A stretch of 64,000 bases of DNA from Galaxea fascicularis (taxonomy: Eukaryota; Cnidaria; Anthozoa; Scleractinia; Euphylliidae), in contig OX419347.1 of NCBI GenBank assembly GCA_948470475.1, positions 3,343,572-3,407,571 of the forward strand. The letters are read 5' to 3'. The position numbers and the translations under genes are program-made. Position 1 is the stretch's first letter. Each line of letters opens with the position of its first letter. Below are positions 21,741 to 34,600 of this stretch, in pieces. Below the pieces are notes generated by a model. The model had not been told where the DNA came from. It was given only the letters and a program-made list of their open reading frames with translations, and did not search any database.

Positions 21741-23095
21741 TCAAAAATCGGAATGTTTCTTCAAGTATAATTGCTGAATGTCCAACTGTAATTCGTGATT
21801 TTGCTGCGCCAAGTCGTCACGAATTTTTTTCCTTAAAGCTACAAGGGCTTGAGCGGGTGGTAAATCTTTGGGTAACTCCAGCGAAGATTTCGACTCAATG
21901 ACAACAGGAGGTGTGGGTTTATATGGCCTCCGATGAAGGGCTGTAGATGACTTAGCCCGTGCAGTTCTCATTTCTTCGTGACGTAAAGCAGTTCTTGAAA
22001 CGGGAGCTGATTTGCAGCCTCCAAAAGTAACACGTTTTGTGGGCGTGCCGCCATCACGAACGACGTCCTTGGAGAAGGGTGAAGCTCCGGGTGTAATTTC
22101 CACGGAAAAAGTGGAGAATTCCTCTTCACTGTCACTTTGTCTCTGATTTTCAGGAGTTGTGGTTTCACTAATTACCTTTTCATTCTCACTTGTGTCATTT
22201 TCTATGTCAAGACAGTTGTTATTTTCTTCGTCTCCTTGCGAAGTAGGGATTCTGATAGGAAAAAAGTTATGAAGTCGTGGCTCATCAAGGCCTCTTGGAC
22301 TGGACGGGGGAGCGAGCGGCGCAGTACGTGGTCTCTGCAATTTCCGAATATCCTTCGTCATTTCTTCGTCATCCGTTCGTGACCTTTCGAGACTTGTCTT
22401 CGGGCGAATTTTCCGATCATTAGCAAAGACAGTTTTATCGCTGTCATCGGTTTCAGGGATTACAAGAGTAACATCTTCCTTATTTGCTTCGGCTTTCTCT
22501 TCTTTCTCCTTTGCAGTGCTAATACCTTTCTCTTTAACAGCGTCTCCATCTTTGAAACTAACTTTTTTCGGACTCTTTCCCTCCTTATTTGAAATTCGCT
22601 GCAGCTCTTCGTCACTATGATTCGCGCAGTTTTCAGTTTGCGGCTTTCTGTAACTTGAAACATTGCCAGCCTCCTCGCACCTCTCATCTTCGAGTTCAAC
22701 AGATGTTATGCACTTATCGTCACTGGAAACTAAGTTTCTTCGATCTGCCAAAACCCAGCGACTTTCTAAACTTAGTTTGTATGTGGGACAATGGTTCTTG
22801 TCCTCGCTCCTTTTCGAGTCTTTTTCAGCCTGGGACGACTTTTTCTCGTGAAAAATCACTGGATGCGATTCGCAAAGAGTCTGCAAGAGAACACAGAGAA
22901 GGAGTTAGGAAAACTTTCTTGTCTAAACGGTTCCATGTTGAAAATAAATTATTTCGAGATGATTCCCCGTTAGCTGTATAGAAGCACAAAAGTGTAAACA
23001 CTTACAGCAAACCTAAAGCCCTGAATGTTTCTTGCCACTTTTTTCGTGAACCTAATGGATCTGTAAGAAATTACCCCGGCTGCAAAGTTTGTCAT
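21741..23095 (-). CDS. Unknown 409-aa disordered protein with a C-terminal coiled coil, two exons
   Basis: Exon 1 is 23006-23095 (30 codons, donor GCT|gtaagtg) and exon 2 is 21741-22880 (acceptor ttctctgtgttctcttgcag); both are phase 0 and join into 409 residues. The N terminus MTNFAAGVISYRSIRFTKKV is basic and hydrophobic. The middle is very rich in E, K, S and D with short basic or proline motifs (SPKKVSFKDG, RPRTAPLAPPSSPRG, TPTKRVTFGG); the two K(K/R)V-S/T-F motifs resemble PP1-docking RVxF sites. Residues about 375-409 (ALVALRKKIRDDLAQQNHEL...) look like a coiled coil. The fold and role were not recognised; a cytoskeletal or ciliary adaptor is only a guess. The gene is convergent with RPL37, about 1.2 kb away. 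Confidence 0.72.
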
Positions 23096-25421
23096 GGGTT
23101 GTACGAAACGACTACTGATTGCAGCAGTCTATCACGCTCTATGCGCTTAAAAGAAATCACAGTTGTTTTGATGGACTCTTACGTGATCTCGGAGAGTTTG
23201 AAAACTACTACACTCTTTTGCAGCCATGAAACACTTGTTCTGCTACTGTATCCAGCGCTAGGAAGCGCAGAATAACTGACATTTTCCCAAGCCAGATCGA
23301 AATCTTTCGAAAGAAGAGTTAGAAGCCATATCACAGCAAATCGGCTCCATGCGTAACTCCAAAAAGGTTGCTAATAAAATGAGGGACTTGTTCTGTTTAT
23401 TGCCCGTGACTGTTTAATAGGACTGGAAACTGGCTAGGAACCTAGCAACCAGATTGAAAAATACGCATTTGATGACAAGAGTTTCGATAAAAGCACCTTT
23501 TGTAAAGACGTCTGGAAAAAGTATTTCAGTTGACCAAAAAGGGAAGACAAAAAAAGCACTAATAGAAAAACAATCACAAAATGAGAAGTATTCAACACTT
23601 TGGGGTGTATTTCTGGGGTGCGTTTAAACGTTTAAACATTGTTGAACCTACGAAAAACAATGTTGAAACGTTCAGCTGGGGCTTGTTAAAGGCTTTTTAT
23701 AACAAAAAATCCTTGCGCTAATTATTGCCAACTTCAGGTATTTTCTTAGCCTCCCACACAGTCGTTTTTAGTTTGTGGGGTGGAGGTAAAATACGACTCC
23801 CCTAAAAATGACTGCGTGGGAGGCTAGCATTTTCTCAGCCTCGGCCAACTCAGACCACGAATTATAATCGCACGTGCGATTAATTAATCGTGCGGGCAAT
23901 TACTACAATATAATTTATCGGCACGCGCGATTAATTACTAACACGTGCCTCTAACTACACGTTAGAGCGACTGTCCGTTAGAGCTCAAAGAAGGTGAACA
24001 TTCATTTAACGCAAACGTCATCTTTAAATACAACAAACTTGAACTTATTTGATGTTTCGACTGCTATTTCAGTGCATTAAATCGTTCCCGAAAGATTAAC
24101 GCCTTAATGCAAACCTGTTTTACAACACGTAGGGCTTGGTAAATATAGAAGACTGGCGGAGGATTCACTGATCAAACGAAATTTTCGTTTTTGGAAACTT
24201 TACATTGGGTAAACTGATAACTGCAAGGTGTTTCTTTCCACGCCCATTATTCACTAAGTTTAAACGAAGGTGGATGCGAAAGAAATGAGAATTTTGACTG
24301 GTTTGTGGGTTTCTAGGTTTTTTATGATTACAGTTTACTCCACACAATGCAAAGTTGCTTTAATTTCAACAATTTTAAATGATTTTTTTGGCATTAATTA
24401 TGGTTAATTAAGTTCCTTTTTTTTTCATCAAAACGCTGAGCTAAGATCATAGTTTCATTTAACCAAAGTTAATGCTCATCACGGAGATTAAGCTATGAAT
24501 TCTTAAGTTAAACGTTTACCTCTCAAAGTTTAAAAGTGTTGAACCCGATACGTCTATCAAGTTAAGCCCCATCTGAAGACTTTCCATCTTTACCAACCTA
24601 ATTAAGCACGTAGGTCAAAATGCAGATGGTAAAAAAATAACTCCTTTTGATTTTTAAGGTATAAGACACCGATTTAGTGAAATGTTTTATTTCAATGTCA
24701 TTTAGCTTTCAGTTAACACAAATGTCTTAAAAGACTACAAATTGAAGTTATTCTATCTTTACTACTGACCACAATACCTTACGGATTTATGAGTGTTTTT
24801 AATGTTTTAAACTGTTTTAATCTTTACCACCTAACCTAAATGCAGTTTCTTCAGCTTATGCCTTCTCAGGGACCACGAAAGGGAGGGGCTGGGGAGGAGG
24901 GGTTAGAGGGGAGAGAAGGAGGGGGGCTAAAGGCCCTCTACTTTTTGTGGAATAAAAAATAGATTTAGTAAAATACATTTCCAGAAATGAAGAGTACTTT
25001 TCCGGTTGGCTAAAACTGGTGGACCTAACGGAAAAGCATCCAAGCCTGACGGAATAATTCAGCATTTTTAATTTTTATGCTGAGTCTGCCCCCTCCTGGC
25101 CCCCGCACTTTAAAAATTGCTCCGTGGACCCTGCTTCTTGCAGCCGCTCAAGGTGGATCGAGTACATCAGTTGTGTACGTGAATCAGCCACTAAATAACT
25201 GCATACCATGTGCCTACTCCCGATATTTCCACACGGCTTTCAGTAGTTACCTTGAAGTTCACTTATAATACTTGTGTAGGGAGCATTCAGTTAGAAAAAT
25301 TACTTGACGTGAGAAGTTGTATTGGGAACTACTGTCACGGCCAAAGTTAATGGAACCAATTTCAACAACAGAACCTCCTTCAATTCAAGACAGTCGTTTG
25401 TAACCCCTCGTGGTTCAAGGT
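23096..25421. other. Intergenic stretch, no gene seen
   Basis: AT-rich sequence. It contains one small hairpin MITE (23747-23826) and palindromic words around cgcacgtgcgattaattaat near 23865-23950. Purine-rich GGAGG runs occur at 24880-24930. No supported coding exon. Confidence 0.4.
23747..23826. repeat. 80-bp hairpin MITE
   Basis: The ends tagcctcccacacagtcgtt and aatgactgcgtgggaggcta are inverted copies with one mismatch and a short loop. Confidence 0.65.
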
Positions 25422-28196
25422 CTATGCCCATTTTCTGGCCAAAACAGACCCTTTGGGGCCACAGATGCCTATGTACTGGTACACCTGAATAAGTTTGTGT
25501 TGGTGAGATCCCATCCAGGCCCAAGCTTTCAATTGATAAGGTGGTCGCTAACAAGAAAGTCTATTATTATATCTCTCAGTTAGTACACACGCTGTGATTG
25601 GTCAATTTAGTGGGCCGTACTTCACTGTACGGCCCGCTAAATTTGAAAGTTTACTTTTCCTCGCGCCTGACTAACCTCAGAGATATAATAACTATATTAC
25701 TAACCTCCTTTTCTCTGTCCATACTGTAAGTTACAGATCCTCAATTTTTCCTGTTGATTTATGGCCTGTGCCCTTTGCACTTTGGCCATAAGCGAACAGG
25801 AAAAAACTCAGCTCGCAACTTGCAGTATGGACCTCAAACTTGGTTAGTAAGAGGCATTTGCACAAGACATTACCTGCCCCCTTGAAAATAATAATAATAT
25901 TGATAATAATATTATTGTAAGGAGAAACTGATGTTATAAACTAAAAGGGAAAAAGAATTGACAATTCTCTCCCATAGAGTTTTACCTTACATGAAGAAAT
26001 CCCATCTCTCTGTGGTTCTGATGAAATTATGTATGCCTATGAAAACAGGAAAATAATAATGATCTCTAGACTACATCAAACTGTAATAGATCTTTATGCA
26101 TGATTGAACCCCACAGCCACCACAACTTGGAAATTGCCATCCCATCAAACTGACATTCTTTCCTTTTTTCACAAAGTGGTCCCAGTAATAAACTGCTTAG
26201 ATGAGAAGCCAGCTGATATTAAAACAAAGTAGGTTGGAATTTTCACCTGTGGCTACAGTGTACTTTTCACAAATCTCTTGACTAGTCATCTGTGGAAGTG
26301 CTCTCAAAAAAAGAAAACTTAAATCCTGGATTACTGTTTAAATCATGACAATGAAGAACTGGAAATTTTTGTTATTATACCAGATGCTGGCCACTAGTAT
26401 CGCTATATTAATATTACACGCACTGAATGTGCAGTTCAGGAAATATCATACCTCACCCACAGAGGGTCAATGGAAATTCTGAGGGGGAGGAGGTAGAAAA
26501 AGAAGCTAACTTGGAATTCCAGAGGGGTGGGGTGTGCAAACAAAAACAAAACCCTCTGTGAGCTGGGGGAGGTATGGATATTTTCTGGAACCAAACAATT
26601 TCTAAAAATGCTTACATTTTGCCAATGCAGCTGTTCTTCCCAGGACAATGGAGCTGTCCGCTTTTTCCCCAGCCTGGCATCTTCATTTTCGTCTTCAGAC
26701 ATAACAGTTTCCCTTTTTTTCTCTGTTCTGACAACACCATTTTGCCCCACCCTGACTTCCAAGTTATGGCTCAACAGTTTTGGCTCACTTTCCCTTTTCT
26801 TTGTGTTAACAGAGTAGCACAAAGGCACTTCCCTTTTTTCGCTACATGCAAAACTATCAATAACACCAATGCTTGTTTCTATTGGTAAGTTAAACCAAGC
26901 TGTGGGTTTATACTCAGATCCTTCTCCACCGTATTTGCCAAAAACAGATGCAGCATGTGGAATTTTGACTGGATCATTTTGACTGCTTTGTTTATTGCTG
27001 TTGTTTACCGATGTATGCCTTAGACAAAATTTTGTTTTCCTCTGCTGTTTTTCTTCTCTTTGTCTGTTAATGATTGAGATTGACTTTGTAGGTGACAGCT
27101 TGGAAGTCTTTCCATTGGCTACCCTCTTTTGTTGGCCTGAATTTATTGATCTTGATGTCGTTGAAGCAGATATTGAAAAGCTTCTCGATGAAGGAGTTGC
27201 TGTTGATGAGCTGAAGCAACAAAATATAAGAATTTAATGTTTGTTTTGGCATTGCTGTGATCAACACTTTAGATACTAATATAATAATGAGACAGGCTTG
27301 GGAAAAAATTGACTGTGAGACCCATGTGCTTCAATTTTTTGAAAGACTATTAATTTTGTCATCCCTTGTCTTGGATGCCTTAGTTTCTTTAGATCTTTTG
27401 TACATATCCATGTACCTCAGCGCACACTCAACAACTTACAAACCTATTCATCAGAGAGCAAAAGTTGCCAACCTTTACTTTGGGAATATTTGGATGAAAG
27501 AATGATGTCAGTGGCTGCATGTAAACCTGACTGCGATCGCATTAGACAGCATACATCGTAGTCTCCTTCGCAGCCGTTTTATGGGGGGTGGGGGCATTGC
27601 GTGACATCCAAAAAACGGCTGTGGAGAAGACTACATACACCCTTTATAAGTCAACTAACTACTCTATAGGAAAGATTTCCGTACAGCCCCATATATTAAT
27701 TGTACATACACCACTGTCGTACTAACCCTGTTCCAAAAACGAATAGAGTTTGAGTCATAAAATGCATATATACCGGTAATTAACGTTTGGGGCTGTACGG
27801 AAATCTCATCTCCTAGGTAGCCGTTACGTAGTTTGAGTCTTGAAACAACGGCTGCGTGAGAGGCTTTTCGTTACCTTGCAGATGGTGTTTTCTCTACTGA
27901 AGCATTGTAGCTACAATTAGGAAATCCTTCATCGATTTCTTTCAAAGATCGCTCTGCTTTCTCGCGTGATGCTTTGAGTTTACCTTCGATACCAGCACGA
28001 AATCTCCCCTGGAAATTTAATAAACACGGTAAACAGAATGTGTGAAAAAGACAACAGTGAATAATTAGCTCAATTAAGGAAACAGATCGTTGATTCAGTA
28101 GTCAGTTAATCAACATCCTACCTTTGAATGTTTGTGATAAATTCTGTTGGAAATCTTATCCAGATCGTTTAACGTATTTATACACCTTGAAGCCAT
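25422..28196 (-). CDS. Unknown 309-aa protein, four exons, head-to-head with MAP3K1
   Basis: Exons (minus): 28122-28196, 27875-28008, 26616-27210, 25422-25547; all GT-AG with consistent phases. The large third exon has no internal ATG until late, so it is easily overlooked, but it is open for 198 codons. The protein starts MASRCINTLNDLDKISNRIY, has a basic helical segment (IEGKLKASREKAERSLKEID, about residues 30-49), a long Ser/Thr/Lys-rich region, a middle HAASVFGKYGGEGSEYKPTA segment and an aromatic C terminus (HWQN-RPPYQLKAWAWMG, ending GSVLARKWA). No known domain was recognised. Joining of exons 3 and 4 is supported only by phase and splice sites, and a further exon between 25547 and 26616 cannot be excluded. 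Its ATG is 425 bp from the proposed MAP3K1 ATG on the other strand. Confidence 0.65.
25561..25862. repeat. Dispersed repeat, copy A (about 300 bp)
   Basis: Shares an ordered series of words with 32505-32805: attggtcaattt, ggccgtacttcactgtacgg (hairpin), aacctcagagata, gtaagttaca, atttatggcctg, gccataagcgaacaggaaaa and gtatggacct. Copy A lies in the last intron of the 309-aa gene. Class unknown. Confidence 0.6.
26455..26600 (-). repeat. C-rich dispersed repeat, copy 1 (inverted)
   Basis: Contains ggaggtatgg and ttggaattccagaggggtgg, matching in reverse complement the copies at 30553, 46855 and 49133 (tccataccttcc, cccttggaatttc, gaccttctgtggggg). It lies in intron 3 of the 309-aa gene. Confidence 0.55.
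27558..27634. repeat. Hairpin MITE with gtagtctcc ends (77 bp)
   Basis: gtagtctccttcgcagccgt and acggctgtggagaagactac are inverted copies flanking a G-rich loop. Confidence 0.65.
27673..27807. repeat. MITE with gatttccgtacagcccc ends (135 bp)
   Basis: gatttccgtacagccccata is mirrored by ggggctgtacggaaatc at the right end. Same family as the imperfect element at 18614-19108 in RPL37 intron 2. Confidence 0.65.
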
Positions 28197-28621
28197 CGGT
28201 TCTTTGGATAGAAACTCACTCAGATCTTCAGTTGCAAGCTTACCGCTTAAGCTCTACAGGTTACCGGGAGGTTTACAGCTTGAAGGATGTACTCAGCAAG
28301 AATCATCGATTGATCGGAAGGGCTAAAACCATGACAATCCATGTAAAGGGGGAGCATACAACCCAGACATGATTGCCATTAGACCCCGTAATGACGGTAA
28401 ACAAAAAAGCCCATTAAAAATTCCGGACGATGAGTCAATTTTTAAATTCAACACAAACAAAGCCGCGCACAAAACCGATGTTTTCTTCTCAGCCATGACG
28501 ACGGAAAACGGAAATGGTGAATGCATACATTGCCTACGCCAATACCATATTTGGAAAAATATCAAGCGGGAAAACATGCGAATTCAAAAATTCTGTGTGT
28601 TGATTGGTCCAAGATGATGTA
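28197..28621. promoter_or_regulatory. Probable shared promoter region, 309-aa gene and MAP3K1
   Basis: The two ATG codons face away from each other across 425 bp with no other gene between. There is no TATA box in a suitable place; a CCAAT-related attggtcc occurs at 28603-28610. A shared promoter is inferred from spacing only. Confidence 0.4.
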
Positions 28622-31600
28622 ATGGAATACCATTGTTCCCCCGCCACGAGCGAATTCCTTCCTGCGGAACGACAAGAACGCGAGCGAGGAAAGTTCGGAA
28701 GTGTGTCTTCCTCTAAAATGGCTTGCCAGAGCCCTACAGATTCAGTTCTTGCACAATGTAAAAAAGCTGGGAAACAAGGAAAAGAGATGTTGAGGCCAGA
28801 AGTTGAAAAGAACCCTGCAGCAGCGAAAATAACAGAATCGGCAAAGCAAGTGATACTCGTGTACAAAATTGATCGCCCTCCCACATTCAACGAACAAGTT
28901 TTCAAACAGGTGATAATGTTTTGTTTTCTTCTTCAGGCCTATTTTGGAGGAACAAGCTCTCCTTAGGGAGAAACTTAAAACTATGCCAACTTGGAAGAAA
29001 GATAAAGACGGAATGCAAAAACGAAAAAATCAACCGATGGTAAGTAAATTGAGAAGGCACATTACAACTTGCAAGCAATATTAGTTCAGTTTTAATGTTT
29101 CATTCATACGTGGCCTTTACTCTGTAGTAAGAAAGATATTGTTCGGTCGAGTATACTTTGGTATTTTGTTTTATTGATCTTTAGTTCTTCATTTCGCAGT
29201 CGTGTCGAGTTTAAGGAAACCGTTTGATTCTGGACAGCTGACTCTACCGGGATCCTCCACATTTTGATCGATGTCATATATTTACGTACAATAGGTGTTG
29301 ATGTTTTGGTTTGTTAATCATGCGATTTTCGACGAGTTTAAATTTATATCTTAACTCAGAAAACAAAAATTTGAAAGCTTCTTCTATATTTAATCTTCAT
29401 AACACTTTAAAAACAGTATTTCGCACCTGTTTTGAAACTCAGTAAGTCTTCTTATGTAAATGTTATAAAATTCATACCGTTCTGCATTTATTTATTTCTG
29501 GCAAGTCATAACTACAAGTTTTAGTGCTTGTCGCTATCGGTTAATGATTAACAGAAAATGATATTTTCGTAATAATGTTTAAAATATTGGCTTTTTTGCT
29601 TGTCTGTGTTGCATTGCCAATTTCATTGTTTCATCCTGGCATTCACTACCAACAGCAATTTCTTGAACAACAAGTAAAATATTAATGAGCCCAGCACATG
29701 CTACAGTATGAGATCTAACTGGTGATCACAGGGCACTCTGTCTGTGCATTGAATTTTAAATTTGTGCGGCTCGTTGATGTTTTAAAAGTTGCTACACTGT
29801 AATTCTTATACAGTGCATACATGTAAATAAGGGATAATATTTATCTGATTACAACATTTTGGTTGTTCTCTGCTGGATGGAAGTGATGTCATGGTGTCTT
29901 TGACAAGACAACACACTGTATCCTCATTAAGTCAGATCATGTAACTCTCATACTCTGGGAAATTGAAACAAGACACCTAGAAGAATGAAAGTGCTTTGCT
30001 CAAACGTGAAAAAGATTTTTTAGTCAGTCAGAGCCAAATTAATTTAAAGTAAGACCTAATTTTAGAACAAGAGGATTTCCCATTATGTCAGTGAAAACTG
30101 CACCAAAAATTTCCATATAATTATGACTAGCAGTCCATGCGTGAGACAGCTGTTTAGCGTGCTTCAATTGTTTTTCTTATTGAACTGTTTTTCTTTAAAA
30201 TCAATTTGCTAATACTGGTTTAACAGTTAAGTGAAGCATGATCTATTGACTTGCAATCAGTTGTGATAATTTTATGTTTTCCAAAAAAAGAAGCTGATCA
30301 GCTGGCCCCGGTTGTTCAAAGGCTGGATAGCGCTATCCACCAGATAAGTCACTATCCAGTGGATAAGTAATGGGAAAGCTAATTGCACTATCCACTGGAT
30401 AGATATTTATCTGATGGATAGTGCTATCTAGCCTTTGAACAACCGGGGCCTGAAGTTTTGTTTTAAATTTACCAGATTGACTTTTTGTAGACTCAGAGAA
30501 GCAAATAAAAGACCATCAACATTCAAAACTTGTTCAAGAAATGTGGTTTGAGAAAATGTCCATACCTCCCCCACAAAAGATTTTTGGTTTGCACTCCCCC
30601 CCCTCCTTTCTCCACCCCTCTGGAATTTCTAGTTTAGCTCCATATGTTTCTGTAAAAACTTTTTTCTTTTGCTGCCCCCCTCCCCCTTGGAATCTTCATT
30701 GACCTTCTGTGGGGGTGGGATAGATATTCCCTGGAACTCCACAATATGTATTGGTGTTCAGTTGGAATTGAGCCAAAAATGGAAACAATGAAAATGGAAG
30801 TCAATCAAAGTACCCTAACTTACAGTCCATTTACTAGCTGACAGTCCTTACCTTATGAGCCCAGATTACATGAAGATTTTAAAAGTTGTTCAAAGCAATA
30901 TTTATTAACACTAAGCTCAAAGGAGGAATGCATTGAAAAAGACAAAAGCATGACGTCAAGGGCTTTAAATGAGCATTTGGCTTATTAACAAATTTATAAT
31001 CATGCAGTTTTGTACTATTACATTTTTCCAGGTAATAACATTATTCACAGGATAAAACAAAGAATTCTTCTTTTCTTTTATTTGTTGCTAGGTAGCCAGG
31101 CCTCCTTCACCAGGGACATCTGCTACGGCTAGTGCCAGGCTCCAATCATCTCAATTTGGGTCAATGGTCAGTTGCTGTTGTTGTTCTTTCTTCACAGTAA
31201 AGTACTGTTTGATGTGTCATAACTGCTGTTTTTTAGTTCAGTAATTTATTATTGCTGAGACATTTGAAATCGGTTTGAATCCAAGCTCAGGGTTTGAAAC
31301 TAAATTTGGAGAGCACTCACCAGTCAGGTGAATGACCTTCGTTAATTTCTTGCGTTGTTGTACCACAACTCTCTCACTTGATCGGACAAGATCCATAGAG
31401 AGAACCATCTTATTCATGTAACAGTAACATTTTTGGAAAGTTTTTTAATTAGTGTTATCATCACAAGTACAGCTTTTCAACTGTGCCTAAACCTTGGTGT
31501 TCCAGATACCTTTCAGAGTCAGTGGGTCATGGAGGATTTTTAAGGGGTCAGTAGACATGGGTCTTCCCTAACTTTCTTTCTCAACAACTTAGTGTGTCAG

Positions 31601-34600
31601 CTCAGGGACCCAACCCTGCTCTTATCTGGAACACTGAAACCTTTAAAGAATTTTGTCAATATTTTGATCAATAGTTTTGGTTAATGTCATTCCTGGTTGT
31701 AGCCTTCAAAAGCACCATCTCCACCTACTCGTCGTCGCACTCCTGGTAGTTCTCCTAACAGTTCTGGATCTTTCATGTTTCCACGGAGTGCATCACCTGT
31801 GTATGAAGTGTGCAATGAATTTAAGCGCAAACTGGAGAAAGCCATGAGAGCTAGACTGTATCTGCTGCAGCAGACTGGGCCAAACTCTTTTCTGATTGGT
31901 GGAGACTCCCCAGATCATAAATTCCGTGTCATGATTGGTCCACAGGTAAACTAGTGTTGTTTATTATGATTTATTCCAGAGCTTCTGTTGCACAATGGAT
32001 ACGAAGAGCTGAGGGCAATAAGTTGAAGCATTGTTACAAATACAAATTATTAACCATTATAAAAGAGTGTTGTAGAGGTGGAAAACTATTAATCGGTACT
32101 TCACATAAAAAATGAATATATTTGGCACCTAACGTTTGCACCAGTATGTAAAATTTAGCACACACATACAGGCATCTCAGGGTTGGGCAGAAACTGTTCA
32201 CTGGATTGACCTCCTTTCCACAAAGCCACTTCTCACGTCATGATCTGAAAGAGGCCTTATGGATCCCATGGCACAAATAAGGACTGATGATGATGATGGT
32301 GATGATGATGATGATGATGATTGTTGTTGTTGTTTTTAGAGTTGTACCTGTACCAGACCACACTGTGTCCATCTCTTGTTTGTGATGCTGAGAGTGTTTA
32401 AACTCAAAGAAAATGATCCACTTTTGTGGAGCCTAAAGTTGAAGAACTTTGAGGTAACTCCAGCTTGACGTAACAAGATGCATGATTGTACCTGTAAATT
32501 TATTATATCTTTCAGTTAGTATGCGCACTATGATTGGTCAATTTTGCAGGCCATATTATTCTTCTGTATGGCCCACTCAATTTGAAAGTTTCCTTTCCTG
32601 CATACTCGATTAACCTCAGAGATAGCATAAAAGTCTTACTAACTTCATTAATTTTTCTCAGTCTGTACTGTAAGTTACATATCCTTGTTTTTTCCCATCA
32701 ATTTATGGCCTGCGCACTTCATGCTTGTGCCATAAGTGAACAGGAAAAAATTTGGTCCATAACTTACGGTATGGACCTTGAACTCAGTTAATAAGAGTTA
32801 TGTACTTGAGTGAGGTAGCTTTTAAGTATCAAAATTTAAGCTAAATGTCATGTAGTCAAGTCCAGCTCCACTTATGTTGAATTTTGGCAACCTATAACTG
32901 GCCATAAATCAACAGAAAATAAGCAGAGGATGGAAATCCCATACTTGTCCAATACACCAACATAATGAGATTCATGGTACCTCACAATAGACATTACAAA
33001 GTGTCACTACGTGTCCCATTCTTCATGTGTCACAAAACTGTTACTGTTTGGTTAAGAATTTGGGTTAGGGGACACTTTGTGACATCCATCACAGAGTGCC
33101 ATGAATCTCATTATGTCAGTGTATTGGACAACCCTTGTGCGCTATGACTAATCATTTGTTGGTTGGATTTTGAAATTCAAAGTTCACATGGTAAGGAAAT
33201 TCAAGTGTCATAAGAGTAACTGTAGTCTATTCTTTTCTTAAGGTGGAGAAATTGCTTTCAAATTTCCATGCTCGGGTAAAGTCCCGCCTTTCACAAGACA
33301 CAACTGACCTGAAGAATTTGCGATCAAAATGCCAAGGAAAGCCTCCATCTCCATCTCCCAGTACATCCAGTCTTGGAGGAGTGTTGCCTCACACACGTGA
33401 TGATGAGGAGGTGTGTCCAATATGCTTGCTGGAAATGGTGGAGGGTGAGAGTTTGATGAACTGCAAAGAAGGATGCAATAACAGACTGCACCAACACTGC
33501 ATGGAAATATGTAAGTCTGTTATATTACTACAGGCTCCTAACCTGTTAAATTTAACTCATCAAAAACTTGTGTTCATGCCTCATTTGACATCATCTGCGA
33601 TGGACTACTTAACAGACACATGGCAACATGGAATCTTATTGTTGAACAGATGTACTGTAGTATTGTTCACACCTCTTCGTCTATGTTTTCATAGGGGCCG
33701 CTGAGTGTAAAAGGCAAAGAGAAGCATTAATTTGCCCATTGTGTCGTAAGATTTGGTCATTAGGGCCATATGGGACTGAGAGGTATTTATTGATATTTAT
33801 ATGGATTGTAAGACATGATTAATATATTATTCCAGTCTGTGTGAAATCAAGAACCTCATGTCAGGAGTGGAAGACACCTTAAGTAACTATATTGTTACAA
33901 GCCAAGTTGCAAATTTCTGAAGATTTCAAAATCTTTCTTCCCTCCAGGCTTTTCTTTTTTTCATTGTAAAATTGGTGGTGTCTGAGTCATTGTGTGCCCT
34001 TCCCAGTTCTACCAGTGAAACATAATACTCTCATACATTCAAGCATCATGTCTATATTTGGTGGCATAAACTTGCAGTGTTAACACAGGCTGTTTTTGTA
34101 CTCTTCCTGTGTCACAGCTGTAGATCACCAGGTTCACAACCTGATTTACCAAGTGTACCAGCTCCCCTTGGTCCAGAAGAGATCACATTACCACATTCCA
34201 ACCCAATTCCAGCATCCCAGGTGGAACTGGCAAAACCTTGGATTGAGGTAAGACAAAGGATCCGCAGACCACCATATAATGACACCTAAGATAGTACTGT
34301 GCACTAGATGTAACAAGTGTGCAGCGACCAACCCGCACGGACCTATGAGAAACACTTGTGTGGAGGGAAGGACTCTCTCTTACCAGTCTCATCTCCAATT
34401 TGAATGTCGTTGCCAGCCATTTGTGCACACAATCAGAGGGTGCTTGTAGTCCAGGTGACACTGTGTGTTTTGTGGGAACTAATGAGAAAATTGGGTGGCA
34501 AATAACCCTTTTTATCACACGTAGAAAATACCAATGGTAGGCTGAAAAGTTTATGAAATCAAGTCACAAGGATGTAACTTTGGTGCTGTAGTCTTTGGTA

